NCBI GenBank assembly: GCA_002279825.1
Contig: NCCV01000002.1
Location: forward strand, 1 to 43,135
DNA length: 43,135 nt
Direction: 5' to 3'
From: Sphingomonadales bacterium 12-68-11
Lineage (GTDB): Bacteria > Pseudomonadota > Alphaproteobacteria > Sphingomonadales > Sphingomonadaceae
How positions within the stretch are numbered: position 1 is the stretch's first letter; each line of letters opens with the position of its first letter. The translations under genes were made by a program, and so were the position numbers. This document shows positions 25,839 to 37,535 of the stretch, one piece after another. Below the pieces are notes generated by a model. It made no database searches. It saw only the letters and a program-made list of their open reading frames with translations, and was not told the origin of the DNA.

Positions 25839-27580
25839 CACACCAGCGCCTTCGCTTCGTCGTCCATCGTGCCTTCGACCTGGTCGCCGTAAAGCAGCAT
25901 CTCGGTATGCGCCGCGCCGCTCGGGATCATCGGGAAGCAGTTGGCGTCTTTCGACACCATGCAATCGACGATCACCGGGCCATCGTGCGCCATCATCGCG
26001 CGGATGCCGTCGTCGAGATCGGCTTCCTGCGAAATGCGAATGCCCTTCCAGCCGTAGGCTTCGGCGAGCCGGACGAAGTCGGGCAGGCTGTCCGAGTAGG
26101 AGTTCGAATAGCGGCTCTCGTAGGTCAGCTCCTGCCACTGGCGGACCATGCCCATGTACTCGTTGTTGAGGATGAACACCTTGACCGGCAGGCGGAACTG
26201 GCTGGCGGTGCCGAGCTCCTGGATGTTCATCTGGATCGAGGCCTCGCCGGCGATGTCGATCACCAACCTGCCCGGATTGCCGAGCTGCGCGCCGATAGCC
26301 GCCGGCAGGCCGTAACCCATCGTGCCGAGCCCGCCGCTGGTCAGCCAGCGGTTGGGGCCGAAGAAACCGAAATACTGCGCCGCCCACATCTGGTGCTGGC
26401 CGACTTCAGTGGTGATGATCGGATCCAGGTCGCGGGTCAGCTCGAACAGCCGCTGCACCGCGAGCTGCGGCATGATCGAATCCTTGTGGCGCGGGTAGGC
26501 CAGGCTGTCGCGGCCCTTCCAGCCCGAGATGCGGGTCTTCCATTCGCCGAGATTGGCGGCGGCGCGGTTGCCCCAGGCGGCGATCAGCTGATCGAGCACG
26601 GTCGCGCAGTCGCCGACGATTCCGAGGTCGACCGGCACCACCTTGTTGATGCTGGCGCGGTCGATATCGATGTGGATCTTGGTCGAATCGGGCGAAAAGG
26701 CGTCGAGCCGTCCGGTCACGCGGTCGTCGAAGCGGGCGCCGATGCAGACCATTACGTCGCACTGATTCATCGCCAGATTGGCTTCGTAGGTGCCGTGCAT
26801 GCCGAGCATGCCGAGCCAGTCGGGGTGATCGGCTGGAAATGCGCCAAGGCCCATCAGCGTGGACGTGACCGGCGCGCCGGTCAGGCGCTGGAACTGGCGC
26901 AGCAGATCGGTCGCGCGCGGGCCGGAATTGATGATCCCGCCGCCGGTGTAGAACACAGGGCGCTGCGCCGTGGCGATCAGCTCGATCGCCTCGGCGATCT
27001 CCTCGGGCGCGGCGACGGTGCGCGGATTGTAGCGGCGCGGGCGCTGCACCGGCGCATCGCTCATTGGCGCGGTCGCAACCTGAACGTTCTTGGGGATATC
27101 GACCACAACCGGACCGGGCCGGCCGGTGGTGGCGATCTCGAACGCCTCGTCGATCGTCGCGGCGAGTTCCGACGGGTCCTTCACCAGATAGTTGTGCTTG
27201 GTGCAGTGGCGCGTGAGGCCGACCGTGTCGGCTTCCTGGAACGCGTCGGTGCCGATCAGGTTGGTCGCGACCTGGCCGGTAATGACCACCAGCGGTATCG
27301 AGTCCATGAACGCGTCGGCGATGCCGGTGATCGCGTTGGTGGCGCCGGGGCCGGAGGTGACCAACACCACCCCGGGCTTGCCGGTCGAACGGGCATAGCC
27401 TTCCGCCGCGTGGGCCGCGCCGGCTTCGTGCCGCACCAGGATGTGGCGCAGACGCTGGTCGGAAAACAGCTCGTCGTAGATCGGCAGCACGGCGCCGCCG
27501 GGATAGCCGAACACATATTCGACGCCCTGCCGGACCAGCATCTCGATCAGTATCGCAGCGCCGCTGCGTTCCTCCGACAC
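25838..27580 (-). CDS. ilvB: Acetolactate synthase large (catalytic) subunit
   Basis: 580 aa from GTG 27580, with AAGGAG 9 nt upstream. Thiamine-diphosphate enzyme: [14 protein letters not shown], catalytic Glu about residue 52 ([15 protein letters not shown]), FAD-binding middle domain, and a C-terminal ThDP motif around [17 protein letters not shown], where the usual GDG-type glycine-aspartate is GEA, as in other IlvB proteins. It makes acetolactate or acetohydroxybutyrate. The ribosome site sits at the T-run of the upstream attenuator. Confidence 0.97.
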   Translation of the reverse strand: MSEERSGAAILIEMLVRQGVEYVFGYPGGAVLPIYDELFSDQRLRHILVRHEAGAAHAAEGYARSTGKPGVVLVTSGPGATNAITGIADAFMDSIPLVVITGQVATNLIGTDAFQEADTVGLTRHCTKHNYLVKDPSELAATIDEAFEIATTGRPGPVVVDIPKNVQVATAPMSDAPVQRPRRYNPRTVAAPEEIAEAIELIATAQRPVFYTGGGIINSGPRATDLLRQFQRLTGAPVTSTLMGLGAFPADHPDWLGMLGMHGTYEANLAMNQCDVMVCIGARFDDRVTGRLDAFSPDSTKIHIDIDRASINKVVPVDLGIVGDCATVLDQLIAAWGNRAAANLGEWKTRISGWKGRDSLAYPRHKDSIMPQLAVQRLFELTRDLDPIITTEVGQHQMWAAQYFGFFGPNRWLTSGGLGTMGYGLPAAIGAQLGNPGRLVIDIAGEASIQMNIQELGTASQFRLPVKVFILNNEYMGMVRQWQELTYESRYSNSYSDSLPDFVRLAEAYGWKGIRISQEADLDDGIRAMMAHDGPVIVDCMVSKDANCFPMIPSGAAHTEMLLYGDQVEGTMDDEAKALV

Positions 27581-27593
27581 GGTGTGTCACTCC

Positions 27594-27692
27594 TTAAAAA
27601 ACGGACCCGGCGCGAGGCGATCGCGCCGGGCCGTCATTCCTCTCGACAACCTTCCGGGCCCGGGGGTCCGTAAGCGGGCTGCTAGTCGTCAT
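27594..27692 (-). CDS. Candidate ilvB leader peptide
   Basis: A 32-codon frame from ATG 27692 (MTTSSPLTDPRARKVVER...) passes through the whole terminator hairpin and stops with TAA in its T-run, just before the ilvB ribosome site. It contains one Leu and a Val-Val pair before the hairpin, fewer control codons than E. coli IvbL. Translation through the stem would melt the terminator. No clear ribosome site is seen, so confidence is modest. Confidence 0.45.
   Translation of the reverse strand: MTTSSPLTDPRARKVVERNDGPARSPRAGSVF
27596..27633 (-). terminator. Rho-independent terminator/attenuator before ilvB
   Basis: Stem CCCGGCGCGA/TCGCGCCGGG (10 bp, 5-nt loop, further CGG/CCG pairs at its base) followed on the minus strand by six T residues (27601-27596), only about 16 nt before the ilvB start. 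It could end miaA transcription and, because it precedes ilvB so closely, act as an attenuator. Confidence 0.75.
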
Positions 27693-27698
27693 TAAATG

Positions 27699-28593
27699 TC
27701 ATGTCAACCGGCAATATCGGAATAAAGTTTCAAAGTGCGCCATTGTATCGGAACTTTCATTCGCGCTCGGCCATGATTCGGGGGGCTGACGGCGGAACCA
27801 GGTGTATTGACGCTTGGCGTAGTTGCGCGTTGCCTGCTGCCCGCGCGCCAGCGCCTCCTCACGCGGCCATTCCCCGGCCAGCCAACCGGCGATCTCTGGC
27901 ACCCCGATCGCGCGCATGACGGGGAGGGCGGGGGACAATCCTCGGGAGAGCAAGGCCCTGACCTCCTCGACCGCGCCGGCGTCCAGCATCCCGGCGAAGC
28001 GCGCATCGCAGCGCCGGTAGAGCTCCGCGCGATCCCTGCCAGTGGGCGAGCGGGCCGGTCGAGCGCACGACTTCGAGGGCGCGTGAGACCCGGGCGCCAT
28101 CGGCAGGGGCGAGGGCGGCCGCGCGGGCCGGGTCTTCGCGGGTGAGCGCGGCGTGGGCTTCGGCGACAGGGAGCGCGCGCACCGCCGTGCGTATATCTGG
28201 ATCGATAGCCGGCACCGGCGCGATCCCGTCGAGCAGCGTGCGAATGTAGAGCCCCGTGCCACCGACCAGGACTGGCACCACGCCCACCAGGTGTGCGTTC
28301 TCGATCTCGCGCTTGGCCGCCCCCGCCCAGTCGGCGGCCGAGCAAGCCTCTGCTCCGTCCCAGGCGCCGAACAGGCGGTGCTCTATGCCGCGCATATCGG
28401 ACTCGCTCGGGCGTGCACTGAGCATCGCCAGGTCGCGATAGACTTGCGCGCTGTCGGCGTTGATCACCACGGCCCGTCCGCCGCGACGCTCGAGCTCGAG
28501 CGCCAGCGCGACCGCCAGATCGCTCTTGCCGCTGGCTGTCGGCCCTGCAATGAGCGCGACCGCTTTCCCGACCGGAGTTTCCGCGTTGCTCAT
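27699..28593 (-). pseudogene. miaA: tRNA dimethylallyltransferase MiaA, internal deletion plus frameshift
   Basis: N-terminal part from ATG 28593: [20 protein letters not shown] (P-loop), [28 protein letters not shown], to [17 protein letters not shown] near 28040. The rest is in another frame: [52 protein letters not shown], to TGA 27701-27699. Relatives have about 20 more residues between LAHWQ and the ..LYxRCDARF segment. So about 60 bp are missing and the frame is broken. MiaA adds an isopentenyl group to A37 of UNN-decoding tRNAs. As written only a truncated protein would form, so this is a real pseudogene or an assembly error. Confidence 0.85.
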
Positions 28594-29467
28594 CGCACGG
28601 CTGATAGCAGACACCGCCACGCTCGAAACGCGCCTCGATGCCGCGAGTGCGGAGCTTGCCGCGGCCGGGCTGCCGCTGGCCGAGGCGCGCATGCTCGACG
28701 CGTGCAGCGATGTGCTCGAACTGGAACTGCCGGGCGACGAGGCGGCCGCGCTGCGGCGCGTGATCGACAGCCATTTCGCGCCCTCGGATGCGATCGTCTC
28801 GCGCGAGCCGTTCCGCGTGCCCGACCTGTTCGTGTCCGACATGGATTCGACGATGATCGGGCAGGAGTGCATCGACGAGCTGGCCGATTTCGCCGGCCTC
28901 AAGCCGCAGATCGCCGCGATCACCGAGCGTGCGATGCTGGGCGAACTCGACTTCGCCAGCGCACTGACCGAGCGGGTCGGGCTGCTCGCCGAGCTCGACG
29001 AAGCCGCGATCGCCACCTGTCTTGCCGACCGCATTCGGCCGATGGCGGGTGCGCGGGCGCTGGTGGCGACGCTCAAGCATTTCGGTTGCCGCACCGTGCT
29101 GGTGACCGGGGGTTTCCATCACTTCGCCGATCCGGTCGCCGCCGATCTTGGCTTCGAGCGGGTGGTCGGCAACCGGCTGGCGGTAGCGGGCGGGAAGCTG
29201 ACGGGCGGGCTGGTGGGGCCGCTCGCGGACAGCGCGACCAAGCTTGAGGTCATGCTTGGCGAATTGGCGAAGCTCGGCGGAGAGGCCGTCTCGCTCGCTA
29301 CCGGCGACGGCGCCAACGACATCCCGATGCTCGCGAATGCGACCTACGGTGTCGCCTACTACGCGAAGCCCAAGGCGCGCTCCGCCGCCAACGGGTGGGT
29401 CGATCGCGGCGACCTGACCGCCCTGCTCAAGCTGCTGGGGATTCCGCAGCGGGATTGGCGGGGCTAG
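28586..29467 (+). CDS. serB: Phosphoserine phosphatase
   Basis: 293 aa from TTG 28586, supported by GGAG 8 nt upstream and the family start ([10 protein letters not shown]); ATG 28550 is an alternative that would reach further into miaA. HAD-type catalytic DMDSTMI with D85 nucleophile and D87, then [16 protein letters not shown] and [10 protein letters not shown] for Mg binding. Last step of serine synthesis. The start overlaps the divergent miaA start by 8 nt. Confidence 0.93.
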   Translation: MLIARLIADTATLETRLDAASAELAAAGLPLAEARMLDACSDVLELELPGDEAAALRRVIDSHFAPSDAIVSREPFRVPDLFVSDMDSTMIGQECIDELADFAGLKPQIAAITERAMLGELDFASALTERVGLLAELDEAAIATCLADRIRPMAGARALVATLKHFGCRTVLVTGGFHHFADPVAADLGFERVVGNRLAVAGGKLTGGLVGPLADSATKLEVMLGELAKLGGEAVSLATGDGANDIPMLANATYGVAYYAKPKARSAANGWVDRGDLTALLKLLGIPQRDWRG

Positions 29468-30659
29468 CCCGCCGCAGCGGCTCCCAGCGCCAGCGCGCCA
29501 GACACCGCCAGACCCATTCGAGCGGCCCGTAGCGAAAGCGGCCTAGCCAGGGTTTCGACCACAGCAGCATCAGGGCCCAGACCGGCGGCACCAGCAGCCA
29601 TGCCTCGCCGCGCGAGACTTCGCCGTAGAGCCCCCCGAAGGAGCCGAAGAACACCAGCGTCCCGATCACCGTCGAGCCGAGATAGTTGGTGAACGCGGTG
29701 CGTCCGACCGCCGCGAAGCGATCGGCGAGGGCGCCGGGATGCGGGAACAGCAGCAGAATCAGGGCCGCATAGCCGAGCGCGCCGATCGGATGGAGCGGGT
29801 TCACGTAAGTCCGGGTCCACGGATAATAGACGCTGGGGTCGAAGTTCGACCGCAACGCGAGCCAGGCGGCCAGCGTGTGAACCAGCAAGTCCGTCCCCAG
29901 GCAGGCCGCGGCAATCGCTTGATAGCGCTGGCGGCTCCAGCCGCCGGTCAGGAAGCCCGACTTGTAACCGGCCATTCCGATCAGCATCAGGCCGAGCGTC
30001 TCGAGACCGAACGTGAGCGGCGATTGCCACGGCCGCACCGCTGCATAACCCGAGGTCTGGGCACTGAGGTGCGCCGCGATGCTGGCGCGCGCGGCCTTGT
30101 CCTCGGCAATGTCGGCCGCGAGCGTGGGCGGCGCGGCGAGCATTTCCTGCACTTCGGCCCGCAGCTCGGGCGACGCCCCCGGCGCACGGCTGGCCTCGAT
30201 CTTGGCGAGCATGCCGAAAGTCTCGGAGAACTGCGGGACGTAGAACATCGCCAGCGAAATCGCCGCGACGGCGAGCAGCGCGCGCGACTGGAGATGCCAG
30301 AACGCGAAAGCGACCATCCCGACGAGCGCGTAGTGGACCAGGATGTCGCCCCACCACAGCAGGTAATAGTGCAGCGCGCCGAACAGCATCAACACGATCA
30401 TGCGCGGGTAGTGGACCTTCCACCCGGCCTTGCCCGCGGCCACGGCGCGCTCGATCACCAGCGCCATCGACGCGCCGAACAGGATCGAGAACAGGCTGCG
30501 GAACCGGCCATCGACGAAGATCGAATTGAGCGTCCACATCACCTTGTCGCCGACCCCGTCGAAACCGAAGTCGGGCGGATAGAAGTAGGCGTTCTCGAAC
30601 ATGGCCATCCCGACCACGTTGACCGAAAAGATACCCATCACCGCGATCCCGCGGATCAC
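29427..30659 (-). CDS. DUF418-family integral membrane protein
   Basis: 410 aa if begun at GTG 30659 (IRGIAVMGIFSVNVVGMAM). Multiple membrane segments; the DUF418 C-terminal region is FTNYLGSTVIGTLVFFG to PLEWVWRCLARWRWEPLRR. The conserved family start (RFLTLDVIRG) extends upstream of the GTG, in frame to about 30695 where a CTG overlaps the purL stop. The true start is therefore probably upstream and non-standard. The 3' end overlaps convergent serB by 41 nt. Function unknown; some relatives are thought to be membrane acyltransferase-like or transporters. Confidence 0.8.
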   Translation of the reverse strand: MIRGIAVMGIFSVNVVGMAMFENAYFYPPDFGFDGVGDKVMWTLNSIFVDGRFRSLFSILFGASMALVIERAVAAGKAGWKVHYPRMIVLMLFGALHYYLLWWGDILVHYALVGMVAFAFWHLQSRALLAVAAISLAMFYVPQFSETFGMLAKIEASRAPGASPELRAEVQEMLAAPPTLAADIAEDKAARASIAAHLSAQTSGYAAVRPWQSPLTFGLETLGLMLIGMAGYKSGFLTGGWSRQRYQAIAAACLGTDLLVHTLAAWLALRSNFDPSVYYPWTRTYVNPLHPIGALGYAALILLLFPHPGALADRFAAVGRTAFTNYLGSTVIGTLVFFGSFGGLYGEVSRGEAWLLVPPVWALMLLWSKPWLGRFRYGPLEWVWRCLARWRWEPLRRASPANPAAESPAA

Positions 30660-30691
30660 GTCGAGCGTCAGGAAGCGGTCGGACGCGGGGG

Positions 30692-32956
<2,265 letters not shown>

Positions 32957-33040
32957 GGCGCGGCCCTTAGCGAGCGGGCGCGATCCTCGCTACCCCGCCC
33001 GCGCTTGACCCTCGACGGTATCCCCGCCAATGCTCGGGCC

Positions 33041-33286
33041 ATGGAGGAGGCCGGCGACATCGCTGCGATGAGCTTCGAGGACGCACTGCGCGCGCTCGAG
33101 GACGTCGTGCGCAAGCTCGAGACCGGCGAAGTCCCGCTCGAGCAGTCGATCACGCTCTATGAGCGCGGCGAGGCGTTGCGGCGTCACTGCCAGGCACGGC
33201 TCGACTCGGCGCAGGCACGGATCGAGAAGATCGTCGCCGGACCGGACGGACGCGCCGCCGGCACCGTTCCGTTCGATGGCGGCTGA
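33041..33286 (+). CDS. xseB: Exodeoxyribonuclease VII small subunit
   Basis: 81 aa from ATG 33041. Contains the signature SFEDALRALEDVVRKLETGE, then PLEQSITLYERGEALRRHC, QARLDSAQARIEKI. It binds XseA to degrade single-stranded DNA to oligonucleotides. It heads a rightward run with ispA 15 bp downstream. Confidence 0.95.
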   Translation: MEEAGDIAAMSFEDALRALEDVVRKLETGEVPLEQSITLYERGEALRRHCQARLDSAQARIEKIVAGPDGRAAGTVPFDGG

Positions 33287-33301
33287 GGCTTGAGCGGGGG
33301 G

Positions 33302-34207
33302 ATGGGCCTGGTGCTCGCCGACGACGTGCTCGGGCGCGGGCTCCAGCGCATCCAGCAGGAGGTCGACGCGGCGTTCGACGCCTTCCTGCCGGTGCCGCAG
33401 GATTCGCGCGCGCGGCTGGTCGAAGCGATGCGCCATGCGGCGATCGGCGGCGGCAAACGGGTGCGGCCGCTGCTGCTGGTGACGGTTGCCGAAATGTACG
33501 GCGCCTCGCGCGTGGCGGCAGTGCGGGCAGGCTGCGCGGTCGAGGCGATCCACGCCTATTCGCTGGTCCACGACGACCTGCCGTGCATGGACGACGACGA
33601 CCTGCGCCACGGCAAGCCGACCGTCCACAAGGCCTTCGACGAGGCGACCGCGGTGCTGGCGGGCGATTCGCTCCACGCGCTGGCGTTCGAGCTGCTCGCC
33701 GACAACCAGGTCAGCCCCGATCCCTTCATCCGCGCCGAGCTGGTCCATGCGCTGGCCTCGGCCAGCGGGCACAACGGCATGGCCGGCGGGCAGATGATGG
33801 ACATGCTGGCCGATAGCGCGGCGCTCGATCTCCATACCGTCACCCGCCTCCAGCAGCTCAAGACCGGCGCGCTGCTCGGCGCGGCGGTCGAAATGGGCGC
33901 AATTCTCGGCCGTGTGCAGGAAGAGGGCAGGGGACACTTGCGCGCTTATGCGCGCGACATCGGCCTCGCTTTCCAGATCACCGACGACCTGCTCGACCAC
34001 GAGGGCGACGAGGCCAAGGCCGGCAAGGCGCTGCGCAAGGACGCCGAACAGGGCAAGGCGACGTTCGTCTCGCTGATGGGCCCCGCCAAGGCGCGCGAGC
34101 AGGCGCGGGCGCTCAGCGACCAGGCAGTCGGCCATCTCGCCGGGCACGGCCAAGAGGCCGAGCTGCTCCGCGCGCTGGCAAAGTTCGTGGTGGAGCGCGA
34201 TCGGTGA
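33302..34207 (+). CDS. ispA: Polyprenyl synthetase (farnesyl/geranyl diphosphate synthase)
   Basis: 301 aa from ATG 33302; TTG 33290 and GTG 33311 are alternatives. Aspartate-rich motifs DDLPCMDDDD (about residue 91) and DDLLDHEGDE bind Mg-diphosphate; GGGKRVRPLL binds substrate. Chain length is not decided here but short-chain FPP synthase fits. Order xseB-ispA (often followed by dxs elsewhere) is common; here coaD follows, overlapping the stop by 4 nt (GTGA). Confidence 0.93.
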   Translation: MGLVLADDVLGRGLQRIQQEVDAAFDAFLPVPQDSRARLVEAMRHAAIGGGKRVRPLLLVTVAEMYGASRVAAVRAGCAVEAIHAYSLVHDDLPCMDDDDLRHGKPTVHKAFDEATAVLAGDSLHALAFELLADNQVSPDPFIRAELVHALASASGHNGMAGGQMMDMLADSAALDLHTVTRLQQLKTGALLGAAVEMGAILGRVQEEGRGHLRAYARDIGLAFQITDDLLDHEGDEAKAGKALRKDAEQGKATFVSLMGPAKAREQARALSDQAVGHLAGHGQEAELLRALAKFVVERDR

Positions 34208-34713
34208 GCCGCATCGGCCTCTACCCCGGAACCTTCGACCCGGTCACGCGCGGCCATGCCGACATCATCCGCCGCGGCGCCAAGCTGGTCGACCGGCTGA
34301 TCGTGGGCGTGACCACCAATTCGGCCAAGGACCCGATGTTCACCGCCGAGGAGCGGCTCGAGATGGTCGCAGCCGAGATCGCGCGGATGGACCTCGCCAA
34401 TGTCGAGGTCACGGGCTTCAACGCGCTGCTGATGAAGTTCGCCGAAACGCAGGGCGCCTCGATGATCATCCGCGGGCTGCGCGCGGTCGCGGACTTCGAA
34501 TACGAATACCAGATGGCGGGCATGAACCAGCAATTGAACGACCGGATCGAGACGGTCTTCTTGATGGCCGACGTCTCGCTGCAGCCGATCGCCTCCAAGC
34601 TGGTCAAGGAAATCGCGCTGTTCGGCGGCGACATCGGTCCGTTCGTCAGCCCGGCGGTGCGTGATCAGGTGGTGGCGCGGATCGAGCGGATCGGCCGCAA
34701 GGGCACGCTCTAG
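34204..34713 (+). CDS. coaD: Pantetheine-phosphate adenylyltransferase
   Basis: 169 aa from GTG 34204. Nucleotidyltransferase motif GLYPGTFDPVTRGHADIIRR with the usual TxGH-like RGHAD, then LIIRGLRAVADFEYEYQMAGMN and PIASKLVKEIALFGGDI. Forms dephospho-CoA. Translation is coupled to ispA. Confidence 0.96.
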   Translation: MSRIGLYPGTFDPVTRGHADIIRRGAKLVDRLIVGVTTNSAKDPMFTAEERLEMVAAEIARMDLANVEVTGFNALLMKFAETQGASMIIRGLRAVADFEYEYQMAGMNQQLNDRIETVFLMADVSLQPIASKLVKEIALFGGDIGPFVSPAVRDQVVARIERIGRKGTL

Positions 34714-34789
34714 GCGCCGCAATCCATTCATTGAACTGTCAGCGGCCCGGCTCTAGGGCGCGCCATTCCCTCAGGATCGCCGTAACCGC

Positions 34790-35479
34790 ATGATCACACG
34801 CCCCCTTGCCTTCGTGCTCGCAGCTTTCGCGGCGATGACTGCTACCGCCGCGTCCGCACAGGAACAGGCGCCGGCCGCGCCCGCGCAAGCTGCGCCGGTG
34901 CCGCTGTCAGCCGACTTCGACGTCACGCGCGATGCCGAGAACATTCTCCATCTCGATCTCTCGACCGGGCGACGGGTGACTATCCGGCTGATGCCGCAGT
35001 GGGCGCCCAAGCATGTCGAGCGGGTCAAGCAACTGGCCCGCTCGGGGTTCTATGACGGGGTGATCTTCCACCGCGTGATCGACGGCTTCATGGCGCAGAC
35101 CGGCGATCCGACCGGCACCGGGCAGGGCGGCTCGGACCTTCCCGACCTCGAGAAAGAGTTCAACATGTTCCCGCACGTGCGCGGCACCGTGGCGATGGCC
35201 CGCGCGCAGGACGAGAACAGCGCCAACAGCCAGTTCTTCATCATGTTCTACCCGCGCTTCTCGCTCGACCGCCGCTATACCAACTTCGGCCGCGTTATTG
35301 CCGGCATGGACGCGGTCGATGCGATCGAGCGCGGTGAGCCGCCGGCCAACCCGACCCGCATCCTGCAGGCGTCGATCGCCGCCGACAACAAGCCGCAGCG
35401 CATGGCGGAGGCGCCCGCGCCCGCGCCTATCGAAGCGCCGGCCACTATCGAGCAGCTTAGCAACTCGTCGGCGAACTGA
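34790..35479 (+). CDS. Periplasmic cyclophilin-type peptidyl-prolyl isomerase
   Basis: 229 aa with signal peptide (cleavage near ASA-QEQ). Cyclophilin core: FYDGVIFHRVIDGFMAQTGDPTGTG, FNMFPHVRGTVAMARAQDENSANSQFF, and LDRRYTNFGRVIAGMDAVD, followed by a Pro/Ala-rich tail. It should help outer-membrane or periplasmic folding. Located just before queA (20 bp). Confidence 0.94.
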   Translation: MITRPLAFVLAAFAAMTATAASAQEQAPAAPAQAAPVPLSADFDVTRDAENILHLDLSTGRRVTIRLMPQWAPKHVERVKQLARSGFYDGVIFHRVIDGFMAQTGDPTGTGQGGSDLPDLEKEFNMFPHVRGTVAMARAQDENSANSQFFIMFYPRFSLDRRYTNFGRVIAGMDAVDAIERGEPPANPTRILQASIAADNKPQRMAEAPAPAPIEAPATIEQLSNSSAN

Positions 35480-35499
35480 TCGCGCGCTAGGGCGATGCC

Positions 35500-36549
35500 A
35501 TGCGCGTCGACCTGTTCGATTTCGAGCTGCCGCCAGAGCTGATCGCGCTCCGCCCGGCGCGTCCGCGGGATGCCGCGCGGCTGCTGGTCGTGCCAGGCCA
35601 GGCGTCTTTCGAAGACCGCGGCGTGCGCGACCTGCCTTCGTTGCTGCGCGCCGGCGATGTGCTGGTGTTCAACGACACCCGCGTGATCCCGGCCCAGCTC
35701 GAGGGAACGCGCCTAAGTGCTCAGGGCGAGGCGCGGATCGGCGCGACGCTGCACAAGCGGGTCGACGTGCGCCGCTGGCAGGCCTTCGTCCGCAACGGCA
35801 AGCGGCTGCGCGACGGCGACACGATCGAGTTCGGGTCCGGGGTGGCGGCGATCGCGGAGGCGCGGCACGCCGACGGAAGCTGGACGCTGGCCTTCCTCGG
35901 CGACGAACCGGTCGAGACCCTACTTGAACGCGCCGGTAGGATGCCGCTACCGCCGTACATCGCCGGCAAGCGGGCGACCGACGCGGCGGATCAGGACGAC
36001 TACCAGACCCTGTTCGCCGACAAGCCCGGCGCGGTCGCGGCACCCACCGCCGCGCTCCACTTCACGCCCGAGCTGATAGGCGCCCTCGACGCTGCCGGGA
36101 TCGGCCGCGAGACGCTGACGCTTCATGTCGGCGCGGGCACATTCCTGCCGGTCAAGGCGGACGATACCGCCGACCACGCCATGCACGCCGAATGGGGCCG
36201 CATCGATGCCAGCACAGCCGAGCGGCTCAATGCGGCGCGGGCGCAAGGCGGCCGACTGATCGCGGTCGGCACCACCAGCCTGCGCCTGCTCGAGAGCGCC
36301 GCCGAGCCGGACGGCGCGATCTGCCCGTTCGAGGGCGACACCGCGATCTTCATCACGCCCGGCTACCGTTTCAGGGCGGTCGACGGCCTGATGACCAACT
36401 TCCACCTGCCGCGCTCCACGCTGTTCATGCTGGTCAGCGCGCTGATGGGGATCGAGCGGATGCAGGCCGCTTATGCCCATGCGATCGCCGGACGGTATCG
36501 GTTCTATAGCTACGGGGACGGCAGCTTGCTGCTCCCGGACAAAGATTAG
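35500..36549 (+). CDS. queA: S-adenosylmethionine:tRNA ribosyltransferase-isomerase QueA
   Basis: 349 aa from ATG 35500. Motifs: [42 protein letters not shown] region, [22 protein letters not shown], and [20 protein letters not shown]. Adds the epoxycyclopentane to preQ1-tRNA. Tgt, the previous enzyme, is 3.6 kb downstream in the same direction. Confidence 0.97.
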   Translation: MRVDLFDFELPPELIALRPARPRDAARLLVVPGQASFEDRGVRDLPSLLRAGDVLVFNDTRVIPAQLEGTRLSAQGEARIGATLHKRVDVRRWQAFVRNGKRLRDGDTIEFGSGVAAIAEARHADGSWTLAFLGDEPVETLLERAGRMPLPPYIAGKRATDAADQDDYQTLFADKPGAVAAPTAALHFTPELIGALDAAGIGRETLTLHVGAGTFLPVKADDTADHAMHAEWGRIDASTAERLNAARAQGGRLIAVGTTSLRLLESAAEPDGAICPFEGDTAIFITPGYRFRAVDGLMTNFHLPRSTLFMLVSALMGIERMQAAYAHAIAGRYRFYSYGDGSLLLPDKD

Positions 36550-36587
36550 GTTGTAATAGCGCTCGGGCTCGCCATTTTCGCCGGGCT

Positions 36588-37535
36588 TTGGACAACCCGA
36601 TTCTCGATATCCGCGACCTGTCGAAGACCTACAAGAGCGGCACCGTCGCGCTTGCCGGGGTCGATTTGCAGATTCGCAAGGGCGAGATCTTCGCACTGCT
36701 CGGGCCCAACGGCGCGGGCAAGACCACGCTGATCGGCGCGGTGTGCGGTCTGCTGCGGCCGACCGGCGGAACGATCGAGGCCTTCGGGCTCGACGTCGCC
36801 AAGCATTGGCGCCAAGTCCGCCGGCGCATCGGGCTGGTGCCGCAGGAACTGGCGTTCGACATGTTCGGCCGTGTCGACCATTCGGTCGAATTCTCGCGCG
36901 GCATGTTCGGCTGCCCGCCCAACGCTGCGCGGATCGAGGAAGTGCTCCGCTCGCTCAGCCTGTGGGACAAGCGCGAGGCCAAGATCCGCGAGCTCTCGGG
37001 CGGAATGAAGCGCCGGGTGATGATCGCCAAGGCGCTCAGCCACGACCCCGAGCTGCTGTTCCTCGACGAGCCGACCGCGGGCGTCGATGTCGAGCTGCGC
37101 CGCGACATGTGGCGCCAGATCGGCGCGCTGCGCGATGCCGGCACGACGATCATCCTGACCACGCATTACATCGAAGAGGCGCAGGAAATGGCCGACCGGG
37201 TCGGCGTGATCAACCGGGGCAAGCTGCTGCTTGTCGATGACAAGGCCTCGATCATGGCCCAGCTCGGCCGCACCGAAGCGCGCATCACGCTCGAAACCCC
37301 GCTCGCCGCGCTGCCCGAGACGCTCGCGGCCTATCCCGTCACGCTCGAGGACGGCGGGCGCACGCTGCGCTATCGCGGCGGCGACGGTACCGGCAAGGGC
37401 AAGCGCGAGATCGCCGAGCTGGTGCGCGCGCTGGTGCTCGGCAACATCGCCTTTTCGGAGATCGACACGCACGATTCGACGCTCGAGGACATCTTCGTCG
37501 ATCTGCTCGAAGGCCGCGATGGGGTGCCGGCATGA
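36588..37535 (+). CDS. ABC-2 exporter ATP-binding protein
   Basis: 315 aa from TTG 36588 (DNPILDIRDLSKTYKSG). Walker A GPNGAGKTTL, signature LSGGMKRRV, Walker B LLFLDEPTAGVDVELR, H-loop TTHYIEEAQEMA. CcmA-like class. Its stop overlaps the permease start (ATGA). Substrate unknown; drug, polyketide or lipid export would be typical. Confidence 0.93.
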   Translation: MDNPILDIRDLSKTYKSGTVALAGVDLQIRKGEIFALLGPNGAGKTTLIGAVCGLLRPTGGTIEAFGLDVAKHWRQVRRRIGLVPQELAFDMFGRVDHSVEFSRGMFGCPPNAARIEEVLRSLSLWDKREAKIRELSGGMKRRVMIAKALSHDPELLFLDEPTAGVDVELRRDMWRQIGALRDAGTTIILTTHYIEEAQEMADRVGVINRGKLLLVDDKASIMAQLGRTEARITLETPLAALPETLAAYPVTLEDGGRTLRYRGGDGTGKGKREIAELVRALVLGNIAFSEIDTHDSTLEDIFVDLLEGRDGVPA

